Shown here: one piece after another, positions 17,425-25,299 of the stretch | How positions within the stretch are numbered: the stretch's first letter is position 1 | How the letters are laid out: each line of letters starts with the position of its first letter | Translations under genes and position numbers: made by a program | NCBI RefSeq assembly: GCF_019599465.1 | Contig: NZ_RKLR01000012.1 | Coordinates: forward strand, 1-64,000 | DNA length: 64,000 nucleotides | Direction of reading: 5' to 3' | Source of the DNA: Haloarcula rubra | GTDB taxonomy: Archaea; Halobacteriota; Halobacteria; Halobacteriales; Haloarculaceae | Notes under the pieces: model-generated | The model's database searches: none | Told to the model about the DNA's origin: nothing | The model's input: only the letters and a program-made list of their open reading frames with translations

Positions 17425-18125
17425 TAGATCTCCACCTCTGACTGGCCGCCAGTCATCTGGACAATCTGCCCCGTGACTCCCTCATTCGAGAGTAGATGGA
17501 GTACTTCGTCGACGATGGCTTCGGGTGCGGTCCACTCGGAAAAGTCCGCATCCGGCATCGCTTCGCGATTCCCGGGAACGTCGATGAGGAACGGAGCGAT
17601 CGCGTTGACGCGGCCATCGAGTTCGACGTCGAGCGATTCGGCCAACGTGCGGACAGCGCCCTTCCCGACGTCGTACGCGAGCGTACCGCCGACAGGTTCG
17701 ATAGCCCGGTCCGAGCTGAACAGGACGACACCGCTGTGCTCGTTGAGGTGGTCCGCAAAGGCCTTGACAGTCAGGAAGGCCGTTTTCGCGTGCCGATTGA
17801 GCGCGGCTTCGAACACATCACCGTCGGTATCATTGATGCCGCCCATCGAGAACCCCCCGGCGAGGCCGACGATATGATCGACCGGCCCGAGATTGCCGGC
17901 GACAGTCTCGGCGAATGCTTCGACCGCCGCCTGATCGGTTAGATCGACCTGGTGGTACGACACTGCGTCGGCGTACTCGGCCCGCGTCTCGACACCGTCT
18001 CTTGCACTTTCGGTAACGTAGGTACCGACGACGTTGGCACCGCGATCAATGAGCGCGTCCGTCACATACGGGCCCATATTCCCGGTAGCACCGGTTACCA
18101 GCACAGTTGCGTTTTGTAGTTCCAT
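17424..18125 (-). CDS. Short-chain dehydrogenase/reductase
   Basis: A 233-residue SDR. The nucleotide-binding motif TGATGNMG is at residues 11-18, and the active site has Ser in LFSSDRA and Y-D-V-G-K (YxxxK) in LAYDVGKGA. The N-A-G motif is altered to GLAGG. It is first in a three-gene operon (SDR, DoxX, VOC dioxygenase) and divergent from an HxlR-type regulator. The ATG lies directly behind an AACTAGGTAATGTA element that is shared with the second DoxX promoter at 20351-20377. Substrate is unknown, possibly a quinone or carbonyl compound. Confidence 0.85.
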   Translation of the reverse strand: MELQNATVLVTGATGNMGPYVTDALIDRGANVVGTYVTESARDGVETRAEYADAVSYHQVDLTDQAAVEAFAETVAGNLGPVDHIVGLAGGFSMGGINDTDGDVFEAALNRHAKTAFLTVKAFADHLNEHSGVVLFSSDRAIEPVGGTLAYDVGKGAVRTLAESLDVELDGRVNAIAPFLIDVPGNREAMPDADFSEWTAPEAIVDEVLHLLSNEGVTGQIVQMTGGQSEVEI

Positions 18126-18165
18126 TACATTACCTAGTTTGTAGGCAAACCTTCTTATAGCTCAG
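18126..18165 (-). promoter_or_regulatory. Promoter/operator of the SDR-DoxX-VOC operon
   Basis: On the minus strand, CTATAAGAAGG is a TATA box about 33 bp before the start. It is followed by GGTTTGCCTACAAACTAGGT, in which GTTTG-CCTA-CAAAC is an inverted repeat, then AACTAGGTAATGTA directly before the ATG. The same arrangement precedes the DoxX gene at 20443. This is the probable site of the divergent HxlR protein. Confidence 0.6.
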
Positions 18166-18187
18166 GCAACAACCATGTGAGTAGGTT

Positions 18188-18544
18188 ATGTCGACCCAAC
18201 CACCCGAGGGTGATTCGGAGGAAAAGACCGACGTTGAGCGGCGAAATGCAGACGTCTGTAACGTCGTCGGAGCAGTTGAAGAGGTGGGGTCGAAGTGGAA
18301 ACTCGTCATACTCAACGATTTACGAGATGGAGAAAAGCGGTTCAACGAACTCAAGCGGTCGACGGGAGCGAGTTCCTATACACTGTCTCGCGTCCTTAAT
18401 GATCTGGAGGAGGAAGGATTCATCGACAACCGCAAGGAGTTGGAGTCACCAGTTGCAAGCTATTACACGTTGACCGAGAAGGGGGGCGATCTCTGCCCCG
18501 TATTTGATGCTTTAGATGAATGGGGAGCAGACTGGCTTGAGTAG
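18188..18544 (+). CDS. HxlR-family winged-helix transcriptional regulator
   Basis: A 118-residue regulator with the HxlR fold. A conserved Cys (NADVCNVVGAV) sits near the start, followed by GSKWKLVILNDLRDGEKRFN, the recognition helix SSYTLSRVLNDLEEEGFI, and the wing ASYYTLTEKG. The Cys is often a redox or electrophile sensor in this family, so a thiol-switch role is plausible. It is divergent from the SDR-DoxX-VOC operon with a 62-bp gap, and a TnpB element separates it from a second DoxX gene. Both targets share one promoter element. Confidence 0.9.
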   Translation: MSTQPPEGDSEEKTDVERRNADVCNVVGAVEEVGSKWKLVILNDLRDGEKRFNELKRSTGASSYTLSRVLNDLEEEGFIDNRKELESPVASYYTLTEKGGDLCPVFDALDEWGADWLE

Positions 18545-18641
18545 TCCAACGACCGTCCGAGTCCCTGGTATCGCTGTATCTTCGAAGAACAGCGCCGTCA
18601 TGAAACATTAGCGTAATCTTCAGAATCGCCGTTGACATCCT

Positions 18642-18661
18642 CCTCCGCCTTCAGGCGGAGG
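18642..18661. repeat. Right-end hairpin of TnpB element 2
   Basis: Perfect inverted repeat CCTCCGCC/GGCGGAGG with a TTCA loop, beyond the stop of tnpB element 2. Confidence 0.65.
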
Positions 18662-18694
18662 AATCCCACGGCACCGCACCGCTGGATTGGGATA

Positions 18695-20008
18695 TTACGG
18701 TCTGCAGTCTACCACTTGTTCCTGCGGTTGGAATCCGCTGGACAAGTCGTAAAGGTAGACTCCGGGCTGTGCCAACCAGCCGATACTCCTATCCTCGTCC
18801 AAACTGGTCGAAGACTTGGAGTTACTTTGGTTCAAGTCGAGACGGATGTTCTCCGCCCCATTCACGTTAGCGTTGAACGCTGCATCACACGGCTCGCAGA
18901 CGTACAACCCGCGCTCAAGACGCTGACTGTCGTCTTCCCTCCCGCAAACGCAACACGTCTTGCTCGTGTCTCGCTCGGACACTTCCACGACCGTGATGCC
19001 CTCGACTTTTGCCTTGTATTCGAGGATGTTGGTGAACCGGTCGAACGCCCAGCCGTGTAAGTCAAGGTTGCCGTGCTTTCCCCAGTTCTTCGACTCGCCG
19101 TCTTCGTCCTCGCGGACGCCTTCCAAGTCCCCGACGTTGATACGACCAACATCCTTCTCGACACACCGTTCAACGATGTGTTTGGCGAGACTGTGGAAGA
19201 AGTGGGTGCGGCGCTCCGACCACTTCACGTGGAGACGAGTGGCTCGTTCACCACCGGATTCGTCGCACTTGGCGATCTCTTTCGGGAAGTAGTACCCGTC
19301 CTGTTTCAGCCGATTTCCGGGGTACAGATCGGCGCCCTCGGTACTGTAGGCGACGGCGGCAAAGTTGCTGATGCCGAGGTCGATACCAGCAGTTTCGTTG
19401 CCGGGAGCGTCGGGAGTGTCGATTTCGTCTGTGCAGACAAGGTGGAGTTCCCACCGTTCCGTTGCATTGTCGTAGACGGCCCTGACTTGTTGCAGGTTTT
19501 CAACCTCTACGCCGGGCCGTGTCTCGTATTCGACGAGGATGTATTCCCACGCTCGGGGGTGTTCCTTGTGATTCGTTCCTTTGGAGAGTCTAACGCGGTT
19601 GTTATTGGTGTCGTGGCGGATGCCGTTCTGCTTCCACGTCACCGTGCTACGAGGGTGTTCTTCGTGGACGCGGCGGCCTTGGTCGTCGTAGTAGTTGCGT
19701 TTGCGGTAGCCGGGCGGATTGTCCCTGTCATCATCACTGGAGTACCACGAGCTGAAGGCTTCAGCGAGTTCCTCCAGAACCCGCTGACTGGACTGACTGT
19801 GCAGTCCCTTGTACTTGTCGTGACCTTTCAACTCGTCTTTCAACCCCTCGTGGTCGGGGATTTCGCCCGTCTCCTCCCATACGTCTCGGGAGTGGTAGTT
19901 AGCGACGTTCCAGAGCTTGCTGGCACTCCACCCGTGCCGGTCGAGCGAGTCCTCTACCTGCGCGTGGTTGAGGATTTTCGCTCGGTGGGTTCGGTGGACT
20001 TCCAGCAT
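18695..20008 (-). CDS. tnpB: TnpB-family protein of element 2, with altered RuvC residues
   Basis: A 437-residue TnpB homologue with an OrfB N-terminal domain, a RuvC-like domain (Asp kept in GIDLGISN) and a zinc ribbon (CCVCGR and CEPCDA). Two catalytic positions are unusual. The second motif reads INVGDLEGV, where family members have Glu or GDL. The third reads FNANVNGAENI, where Asp is expected in place of the second Asn (a GAC-to-AAC change). The third change would abolish metal-dependent cleavage, so this copy may be nuclease-dead. The reading frame itself is intact. It could be a decaying transposon gene or a DNA-binding derivative. Confidence 0.85.
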   Translation of the reverse strand: MLEVHRTHRAKILNHAQVEDSLDRHGWSASKLWNVANYHSRDVWEETGEIPDHEGLKDELKGHDKYKGLHSQSSQRVLEELAEAFSSWYSSDDDRDNPPGYRKRNYYDDQGRRVHEEHPRSTVTWKQNGIRHDTNNNRVRLSKGTNHKEHPRAWEYILVEYETRPGVEVENLQQVRAVYDNATERWELHLVCTDEIDTPDAPGNETAGIDLGISNFAAVAYSTEGADLYPGNRLKQDGYYFPKEIAKCDESGGERATRLHVKWSERRTHFFHSLAKHIVERCVEKDVGRINVGDLEGVREDEDGESKNWGKHGNLDLHGWAFDRFTNILEYKAKVEGITVVEVSERDTSKTCCVCGREDDSQRLERGLYVCEPCDAAFNANVNGAENIRLDLNQSNSKSSTSLDEDRSIGWLAQPGVYLYDLSSGFQPQEQVVDCRP

Positions 20009-20125
20009 CCTGAACGCCTGTATAATCGCTTATACTCGCTTCTATTGTGAAATATTGGGTTGAAGACCGGTTGAATATCCGGGCTTGCTATCGACAATGG
20101 ATTGTGGAGGGGTTGGCGGATTCAT

Positions 20126-20145
20126 CCCGCGCCTAAACACGCGGG
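20126..20145. repeat. Left-end hairpin of TnpB element 2
   Basis: Inverted repeat CCCGCG/CGCGGG with an 8-nt loop, about 120 bp upstream of the tnpB start. The inner loop looks mutated relative to element 1. Confidence 0.55.
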
Positions 20146-20342
20146 TATTCTCCTTGTTCTGTATAAGACCCGTGACCTCTTACCCAGGCGCTTGATCGTA
20201 TCTTTGTAGGCCGCATCCCTCTCTGTCACCCTTATTGATATCATCAAAATGGCAAGCCTGCAGACCTTCTCTGTCCGCCGATTCTCGCGCACCAGACTTC
20301 TGATGACATCCGTGTAACCTACTATCCTCTATGTCCGGGAAG

Positions 20343-20377
20343 CGATATATAGGTTCAAATACGAACTAGGTAACGTA
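20343..20377 (+). promoter_or_regulatory. Promoter/operator of the second DoxX gene, matching the SDR operon promoter
   Basis: GATATATAGG is a TATA box. It is followed by GTTC-AAATAC-GAAC, an inverted repeat, and by AACTAGGTAACGTA directly before an ATG at 20378. The last element matches 13 of 14 bases of AACTAGGTAATGTA before the SDR gene at 18125. Shared control by the HxlR regulator is the likely meaning. Confidence 0.6.
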
Positions 20378-20446
20378 ATGAAATCACAATTCCAGCGACG
20401 GTCAGATTGGAGACAGACGACGGCGCCGAGGGAGGTGCCCGAATGA
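20378..20446 (+). CDS. Possible 22-codon leader ORF before DoxX
   Basis: An ATG lies at the same distance from the promoter element as the SDR start and opens a frame reading MKSQFQRRSDWRQTTAPREV and then PE. The TGA at 20444-20446 overlaps the ATG of the DoxX gene (20443). This looks like a translated leader or uORF coupled to DoxX, which has its own Shine-Dalgarno. It may also be a non-coding 5' leader. No family is known. Confidence 0.35.
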   Translation: MKSQFQRRSDWRQTTAPREVPE

Positions 20447-20865
20447 TGGTGTTTGATACGGCTTCCGGCGCGGTCGTTTTCCTGCTTGCGCGGATGCTGT
20501 TCGGTGGTGTCCTCGCGTTCATGGGCCTGAACCACTTCCTGAATGCCGAGCAGATGACTCCCTACGCCGAGGCGAAGGGCCTGCCAGCGCCAGGACTAGC
20601 CGTCTACGCCAGCGGGGGTCTGCTCGTCTTCAGCGGCTTGGGCATTATCCTCGGTGTGTTCCCGGCACTAGCTGCCGGCGCACTGGCGACGTTCCTACTT
20701 GTCTCGGCGGTGACGATGCACAACTTCTGGGCCGTCCCCGAAGACCAGCAGCAAGACGAGATGACCGGCTTCCTGAAGAACGTCGTGATGGCCGGCGGTG
20801 CGCTTGCCTTGCTGGCTGCCGCGGGCACGGTGTGGCCCTACAGCGTTGGCATCTCGCTATTCTGA
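20443..20865 (+). CDS. DoxX family membrane protein (second copy)
   Basis: A 140-residue membrane protein with about four helices (VFLLARMLFGGVLAFMGLNH, a loop with PAPGLAVYASGG, then two further hydrophobic segments). The start at 20443 is supported by a strong Shine-Dalgarno GGAGGTG at 20431-20437, six bases upstream, which is unusual here because many starts are leaderless. The first ATG of the tandem ATGATG was taken. The gene carries the same promoter element as the SDR-DoxX operon and should belong to the same regulon. Function is as for other DoxX proteins: redox-linked, otherwise unknown. Confidence 0.8.
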   Translation: MMVFDTASGAVVFLLARMLFGGVLAFMGLNHFLNAEQMTPYAEAKGLPAPGLAVYASGGLLVFSGLGIILGVFPALAAGALATFLLVSAVTMHNFWAVPEDQQQDEMTGFLKNVVMAGGALALLAAAGTVWPYSVGISLF

Positions 20866-21209
20866 GATCCTGCCCACTGTTCCTTGGGCGCGCTCTTTTC
20901 AGAATGCTTTCGACAACGGTTGTGGTGTTAGACTCAAACCCGCAGTCACACGGTGTGCTTTCGAGTTCTTTCCCACACTGCTGACTGAATGCAGTTTCTG
21001 ACGATGTCACTCCCCAGCCACAGAGAACTCCAGTCTCCGTTGTAGTTTCACTACCTGTTGTCGCTCCTGTACTACCAGCTATGTCTCCACTTGAGGTGTT
21101 TACAGTAAGAGGAGTGTCACCGATGTAACTACCTGACACCGGTGTCCGCAAGCACTTTTGTACTAATTACTCCTCCCTGTAGATGCTGTTATACCTAACG
21201 CGAAATAAT
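20866..21209. other. Intergenic stretch with a possible zinc-ribbon remnant on the minus strand
   Basis: On the minus strand, 20870-21151 reads a Ser/Thr/Gly-rich protein with VLCGWGVTSS, FSQQCGKELES and PCDCGFES. This resembles a degraded double zinc ribbon at the end of a larger protein. The frame continues antisense into the DoxX gene, so it is unlikely to be an intact gene. A TATA-like TGTTATACCTA at 21187 precedes the LUD gene. Confidence 0.35.
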
Positions 21210-21866
21210 ATGTCTCAACAGAAATCAGATTACGTAGACGACGCGGATGTTGACGAATCACTGGACGAACTGGCCTCCGAAGAGGCCATTGAGGAAACTG
21301 TTCAGAGCCTTGAAAAGAACGGGTTCGATGTTATCGTCGTTGATTCAGCTGACGATGCTCTTGCGGAGCTTCAGTCACTCATCCCTGCAGAGACGTCTGT
21401 GATGAACGGCCACTCGACCACACTTGAAGAGATAGGATTCGTGGAGTACCTGAGTGAAGGGGATCACGACTGGGCGAGTCTCCCCGACGAGATCTGGAGC
21501 ATCGACGACGACGCTCAGCGCCAAGCTGCTCGCAGAGAGTCGCAAACGGCTGACTACTTCCTCGGTGGCATTAACGGCATTTCCCAGACCGGCGAACTCG
21601 TCGCGGCGGACCGATCGGGGAGCCGCATCGGTGCCTATCCGTTCGCTGCCAGTAACGTCGTCATTGTCAGTGGTGTGAACAAGATCGTGCCGACGCTCGA
21701 CGACGCGCTAGACCGACTGGAGACCGTGGCCTACCCCCTGGAAAACGAGCGTGCGAAGGAGGCATATGGCGTCGACTCCGCGATTGCCAAACAGCTTATT
21801 CTCCGCCAAGAACTCGAAGACGACCGTACTACGGTTGTTCTCATCCGCGAGCACCTCGGCTACTAG
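21210..21866 (+). CDS. LUD-domain protein (lactate utilisation LutC/YkgG-like)
   Basis: A 218-residue protein with a single LUD (DUF162) domain spanning most of its length. Motifs include DVIVVDSADDALAELQ, TSVMNGHSTTLEEIGF, GGINGISQTGELVAAD and VIVSGVNKIVPTLDDAL. LutC-type proteins act with LutA and LutB in lactate oxidation, but those partners are absent here, so this is an orphan LUD protein of unassigned role. The start at 21210 (MSQQKSDY) is preferred because a TATA box and AT-rich leader precede it. It is monocistronic. Confidence 0.85.
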   Translation: MSQQKSDYVDDADVDESLDELASEEAIEETVQSLEKNGFDVIVVDSADDALAELQSLIPAETSVMNGHSTTLEEIGFVEYLSEGDHDWASLPDEIWSIDDDAQRQAARRESQTADYFLGGINGISQTGELVAADRSGSRIGAYPFAASNVVIVSGVNKIVPTLDDALDRLETVAYPLENERAKEAYGVDSAIAKQLILRQELEDDRTTVVLIREHLGY

Positions 21867-21985
21867 CGGAAGTATCAGGTTATCGACCGGACAGTGGTCA
21901 GCGGTCGTATCTTTTTGCGTTATCAATCGTGTGCCCAATACTGAGCAACTGGTAACCCGATGTTGTATAGACTATAGACCCCGCT

Positions 21986-22070
21986 CCACGAAGGAACGTG
22001 GTCTCTCAAGCACACTCACGCGGTGTCTGCGAAATGCGTCATAGAAGCCTTGGGCCTTCACCCCCAGGGG
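21986..22070. repeat. Remnant hairpins resembling an IS200/IS605 right end
   Basis: CCACG-AAGGAA-CGTGG at 21986-22001 and an imperfect CCTTGGGCC/CCCCCAGGGG stem at about 22048-22070 resemble the right-end hairpins of the TnpB elements but have no tnpB next to them. They may be a solo end or a chance stem. Confidence 0.3.
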
Positions 22071-22072
22071 AT

Positions 22073-22663
22073 TCACAGTAACATCGCATCGACGTACTCA
22101 CTCGCAGTCTGCCGTGCCGTTTCGAGTTCCTCGAGATCATCCAACACCACTGCCCGAGTCCGGGCACCATCGACGATAGTCATCAGTGAGCGAGTTACGT
22201 GGTCAGCGTCGACATCTTCGAACACGTCTTCGTCCATTCCGTGATTGATTACTGCTTTGAGCATGTACCGAATGTACTCATCGTTTTGCTGGAAGCGCTC
22301 GCTGAATGCCTCCTTGTACGGCGCCTGACTCCGCATTTCCAGCAACGCGATCGAGAGGTCAGGATTCTCTTGTGGTTTGACGAGGAGTTCGTTGAGCAGC
22401 AATTCCAGTCGTTCCTCCGGGTCAGTCGTTTCGACATCGTGTATCGAATCGACGAACTGTTCAAGGAGATAATCGAGAAAGGCCGCGAGGAGTTCGTCCT
22501 TCGTGTCGTAGTAATAATGCACTGCAGCAGTGGATTTCCCGTATTCGTCTGCAATCCGTTTAATCGTGAGCTCGGCGTACCCGTGTTCGCGAAGTGCCCT
22601 GTAGGTCGCCTCCATGATCGCTTCGTCAGGTTCTGAAAAAGTCCGATCTGAGGGGTCGGCCAT
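22073..22663 (-). CDS. TetR-family transcriptional regulator
   Basis: A 196-residue TetR regulator. The N-terminal HTH at residues 15-60 reads IMEATYRALREHGYAELTIKRIAD and KSTAAVHYYYDTKDELLAAF, followed by a C-terminal ligand-binding domain. It lies divergent to a second TetR gene, and a 16-bp palindrome CTAACTAATTAGTTAG sits in its promoter. The start MADPSDRTF at 22663 was chosen over a 14-residue extension. Ligand is unknown. By context it probably controls the MATE exporter together with its neighbour. Confidence 0.9.
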   Translation of the reverse strand: MADPSDRTFSEPDEAIMEATYRALREHGYAELTIKRIADEYGKSTAAVHYYYDTKDELLAAFLDYLLEQFVDSIHDVETTDPEERLELLLNELLVKPQENPDLSIALLEMRSQAPYKEAFSERFQQNDEYIRYMLKAVINHGMDEDVFEDVDADHVTRSLMTIVDGARTRAVVLDDLEELETARQTASEYVDAMLL

Positions 22664-22726
22664 TGATATTGATTTAGGCTTTGGTTGGATAACGGTTGTG
22701 ACCACACGATGATTCCCGAAGAATTA

Positions 22727-22742
22727 CTAACTAATTAGTTAG
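22727..22742. promoter_or_regulatory. 16-bp palindromic operator CTAACTAATTAGTTAG
   Basis: A perfect palindrome in the promoter of the minus-strand TetR gene, 64 bp upstream of its start. A related palindrome at 22811-22824 sits at the second TetR gene. Size and symmetry fit a TetR dimer site. Confidence 0.6.
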
Positions 22743-22810
22743 CTAATGCCCCGTTAGAGATCTCAGCTAATCAGTAACTCCCATTCTATCACTGCGGCCA
22801 AAGAGTTTTG

Positions 22811-22824
22811 ACTAACTAGTTAGT
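22811..22824. promoter_or_regulatory. 14-bp palindromic operator ACTAACTAGTTAGT
   Basis: A perfect palindrome directly upstream of the plus-strand TetR gene. It shares CTAACTA/TAGTTAG half sites with the palindrome at 22727. One of the two TetR proteins, or both, should bind here. Confidence 0.6.
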
Positions 22825-22844
22825 AAGTTATGGTAGTCACCGCA

Positions 22845-23444
22845 ATGGATGATGATACAGCTACCGAAATTCTGAAAGCAACGTATCGGGTTCTCTGCGT
22901 GCACGGCTACGCTGATCTCACTCTCGAACGCATCGCTGACGAGGCAGATCGGAGCAAAGCATCCATCTATCACCACTACGATAGCAAAGAGGGTCTCTTG
23001 ATCGAGTTTCTTGACTTTCTGTACGACCAATACACTGCGCAGCTTCTGTCAATCGACGGTGGTACGCCGCGTGAACAACTCTATGCACTCCTTGACACGG
23101 TACTCACTGACGAAGACGCTGGGCCTGACCAAGAGATCCGAATCGCATTGTTGGAAGTGAAAGCACAAGCACCGTACAACGACGCCCTTCAGACGCAACT
23201 TGCCAGCTTCGATGAGGTACTCTTCGACCGGCTACGTGAGATCATCGCGGCTGGCATCGAGATGGGCGAATTCGATGCAACGGTCAAGCCGGCCGCCGCC
23301 GCTGACTTCCTCGTGACTGCCATCACGGGTGCCCATACGCGGCGTGTCGCCGTGGGGTACTCATCCGAGAAACTCTACGAAATGATAACACGGTACGCTG
23401 AAAGACAGCTTTTCGCAGACGAGCCATCGGAGGCGGCCCACTGA
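22845..23444 (+). CDS. TetR-family transcriptional regulator
   Basis: A 199-residue TetR regulator that resembles its divergent neighbour in layout. The HTH region reads ILKATYRVLCVHGYADLTLERIADEAD and KASIYHHYDSKEGLLIEF. The C-terminal effector domain contains LLEVKAQAPYND, much like LLEMRSQAPYKE in the neighbour, so the two are probably duplicates. The stop overlaps the ATG of the MATE exporter (TGATG), so it is cotranscribed with it and probably represses that operon. The ATG at 22845 is preferred over 22830 by homologue length. Confidence 0.88.
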   Translation: MDDDTATEILKATYRVLCVHGYADLTLERIADEADRSKASIYHHYDSKEGLLIEFLDFLYDQYTAQLLSIDGGTPREQLYALLDTVLTDEDAGPDQEIRIALLEVKAQAPYNDALQTQLASFDEVLFDRLREIIAAGIEMGEFDATVKPAAAADFLVTAITGAHTRRVAVGYSSEKLYEMITRYAERQLFADEPSEAAH

Positions 23445-24913
23445 TGGGGGTTCGAAATCGTATTTCCTCTCTGTTCAGAGGGCCCGACGAGTTCGATCTC
23501 ACTACGGGTGACATCGGGAAGCCTCTGTTCTTCCTGTCGATGCCGATTGTCGTGACGAACCTCTTCCAGACGGCGTACAACCTCGCCGACACGTTCTGGC
23601 TCGGTCAGTATAGCACGGATGCCCTGGCGGCGATCAGCTTCGCGTTCCCGATGGTGTTCCTGCTCATCTCCCTCGGGATGGGGATCTCCGTCGCCGGCAG
23701 TGTGCTCGTCGCCCAATTTACCGGTGCAGACGAGGAACGCGAAGCCGAGTACGCCGCCTCGCAGACGGTTACGTTTGCGGTCATTGTATCAATCCTCCTC
23801 GGCGTCGTGGGCTACTTCGGCGTTGAGACGTTCCTCAGTCTATTGGGCGCGTCGCAGGATGTCCTGCCGATGGCGACCGGCTATATGGAGGTCATCTCGC
23901 TGGGCCTACTGTTCATGTTCGGTTTCTTCGTCTTCGTTGCGCTCATGCGCGGGTACGGCGATACGATCACGCCCATGCTCGTCATGTTCGGCTCGGTCGT
24001 ACTCAATATCATCATCGACCCGTTCCTGATCTTCGGGTGGACTGTCGTAGAGAACGCGCCGCTCGTCGGTACGCTCTCCTTTCCCGAACTCGGGATCCAG
24101 GGCGCCGCCATCGCAACCGTGTTCTCGCGTGCACTTGCCCTGCTCGTTGGGCTCGCAATCATGTTCCGCGGAAACCGTGGGGTTCAGATCCATCTCCGGG
24201 AAATGATCCCGGATCTCTCGTACCTCCGGCGGCTCGTCCGCATCGGCCTGCCAGCATCGATTGAGGGTACGGGACGGGCGTTATCGATGAACTTGCTGTT
24301 GGTCATCGTCGCCCTCTTTCCGGACACGGTGGTCGCCGCCTACGGGATCGGGACGCGCGTGTTCTCGGTTATCTTTTTACCAGCTATCGCCGTCGCCCGC
24401 GGAGTGGAAACGATGACCGGTCAAAACATGGGGGCCAACAAACCAGACCGGGCAGAACGGGCAGCAGGGCTCGCAGCGAAGGTGCTCTTCGGCGTGCTGA
24501 CCGTCGCGGGTATACTCGTCTGGGTGACCGCAGCACCGATCGCCGATCTGTTCACGACAAACCCCGACGTCGTCGAGATCACCACCCAGTTCATCCGGTA
24601 TGTCGCGTTGACCTTCGGGTTTATCGGCATTATGCGGGCCTACACAGGCAGCTTTCGGGGTGCGGGGAAGACGCTCACTGCCGCGGCTATCTCCGTGCTG
24701 ATGCTGGGCGTCATCCGCTTCCCGATTGCGTGGGTTGCTGCTGGCCCACTCGGGGAACTCGGAATCTGGCTGTCGTTCTCTATCTCGAACGTTGCGGGAG
24801 CAACAATCGCCTACGTGTGGTATCAGCGTGGAGCGTGGCAAGAGACAACACTCACGGAATCTCGACTCAACCTCAGCAAAACCGCCACTGAGGCCTCAGC
24901 AGATGGAGATTGA
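23444..24913 (+). CDS. MATE-family multidrug/toxin efflux transporter
   Basis: A 489-residue protein with about 12 transmembrane segments in two MatE repeats. Family features include PIVVTNLFQTAYNLADTFWL near residue 35, MRGYGDTITPMLVM and GFIGIMRAYTGSFRGAGKTL. The N-terminal residue pattern (LADTFW) is typical of NorM/DinF-type exporters. It should expel cationic or hydrophobic compounds using sodium or proton gradients. It is translationally coupled to the TetR gene upstream, a common regulator-exporter pair. Confidence 0.9.
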   Translation: MGVRNRISSLFRGPDEFDLTTGDIGKPLFFLSMPIVVTNLFQTAYNLADTFWLGQYSTDALAAISFAFPMVFLLISLGMGISVAGSVLVAQFTGADEEREAEYAASQTVTFAVIVSILLGVVGYFGVETFLSLLGASQDVLPMATGYMEVISLGLLFMFGFFVFVALMRGYGDTITPMLVMFGSVVLNIIIDPFLIFGWTVVENAPLVGTLSFPELGIQGAAIATVFSRALALLVGLAIMFRGNRGVQIHLREMIPDLSYLRRLVRIGLPASIEGTGRALSMNLLLVIVALFPDTVVAAYGIGTRVFSVIFLPAIAVARGVETMTGQNMGANKPDRAERAAGLAAKVLFGVLTVAGILVWVTAAPIADLFTTNPDVVEITTQFIRYVALTFGFIGIMRAYTGSFRGAGKTLTAAAISVLMLGVIRFPIAWVAAGPLGELGIWLSFSISNVAGATIAYVWYQRGAWQETTLTESRLNLSKTATEASADGD

Positions 24914-24918
24914 TCGCA

Positions 24919-25299
24919 GTGACCCATTCAGAAATAGTCCCACAGTCGAAAATAGACGCACATCTCGACCAAGTTCTCAGTGATGCGGATGAACGCAGAG
25001 TCCGCCTCGCGCACGAGATTGTAGCCGAACCAGACGACAGGTGGTACAGGCAACTCGCAGTGAACGTCTACGCTTCGCTGACAGACACTCCGGATGTCGA
25101 TACTGTCCTTCCCGCTGCCACCGCAATCGAACTGCTCTGCGGGTATGTACGTCTTCGGAATTTTATCGAGATGGTCCAAGAATACCTAGCCTACGAGAGG
25201 AAGCATCAGAATCGGACGCCCGTGCAGCACCAACTTCAACTGCGGGCTCGCAAACTTCGTCGGGCAGACTGGGGCATACTGGCTCCGGTCACGATTTAA
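24919..25299 (+). CDS. Small hypothetical protein downstream of the MATE exporter
   Basis: A 126-residue acidic helical protein starting at GTG 24919 (MTHSEIVPQSKIDAHLDQVL). An in-frame TTG at 24910 overlaps the MATE stop and is an alternative start. The central segment DTVLPAATAIELLCGYVRLR resembles part of polyprenyl synthetase-like sequences, but the catalytic Asp-rich motifs are absent, so no enzyme is claimed. It is probably cotranscribed with the exporter. Confidence 0.55.
   Translation: MTHSEIVPQSKIDAHLDQVLSDADERRVRLAHEIVAEPDDRWYRQLAVNVYASLTDTPDVDTVLPAATAIELLCGYVRLRNFIEMVQEYLAYERKHQNRTPVQHQLQLRARKLRRADWGILAPVTI

Larger units (their letters stand above)
18630..20150 (-). mobile_element. 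IS200/IS605-type element carrying tnpB only (element 2)
   Basis: The element lies between the HxlR gene and the second DoxX gene. The right end has a perfect hairpin CCTCCGCC-TTCA-GGCGGAGG at 18642-18661. The left end has CCCGCG-n8-CGCGGG at 20126-20145, with a decayed inner stem. It carries one tnpB and no tnpA. Borders are approximate. The insertion seems to have split an ancestral HxlR-DoxX neighbourhood. Confidence 0.7.

Noticed and set aside
19073-20050. A 325-codon plus-strand ORF antisense to TnpB element 2
   Set aside because: It mirrors the tnpB gene and shows no domain. The TnpB frame has the zinc ribbon and RuvC motif.
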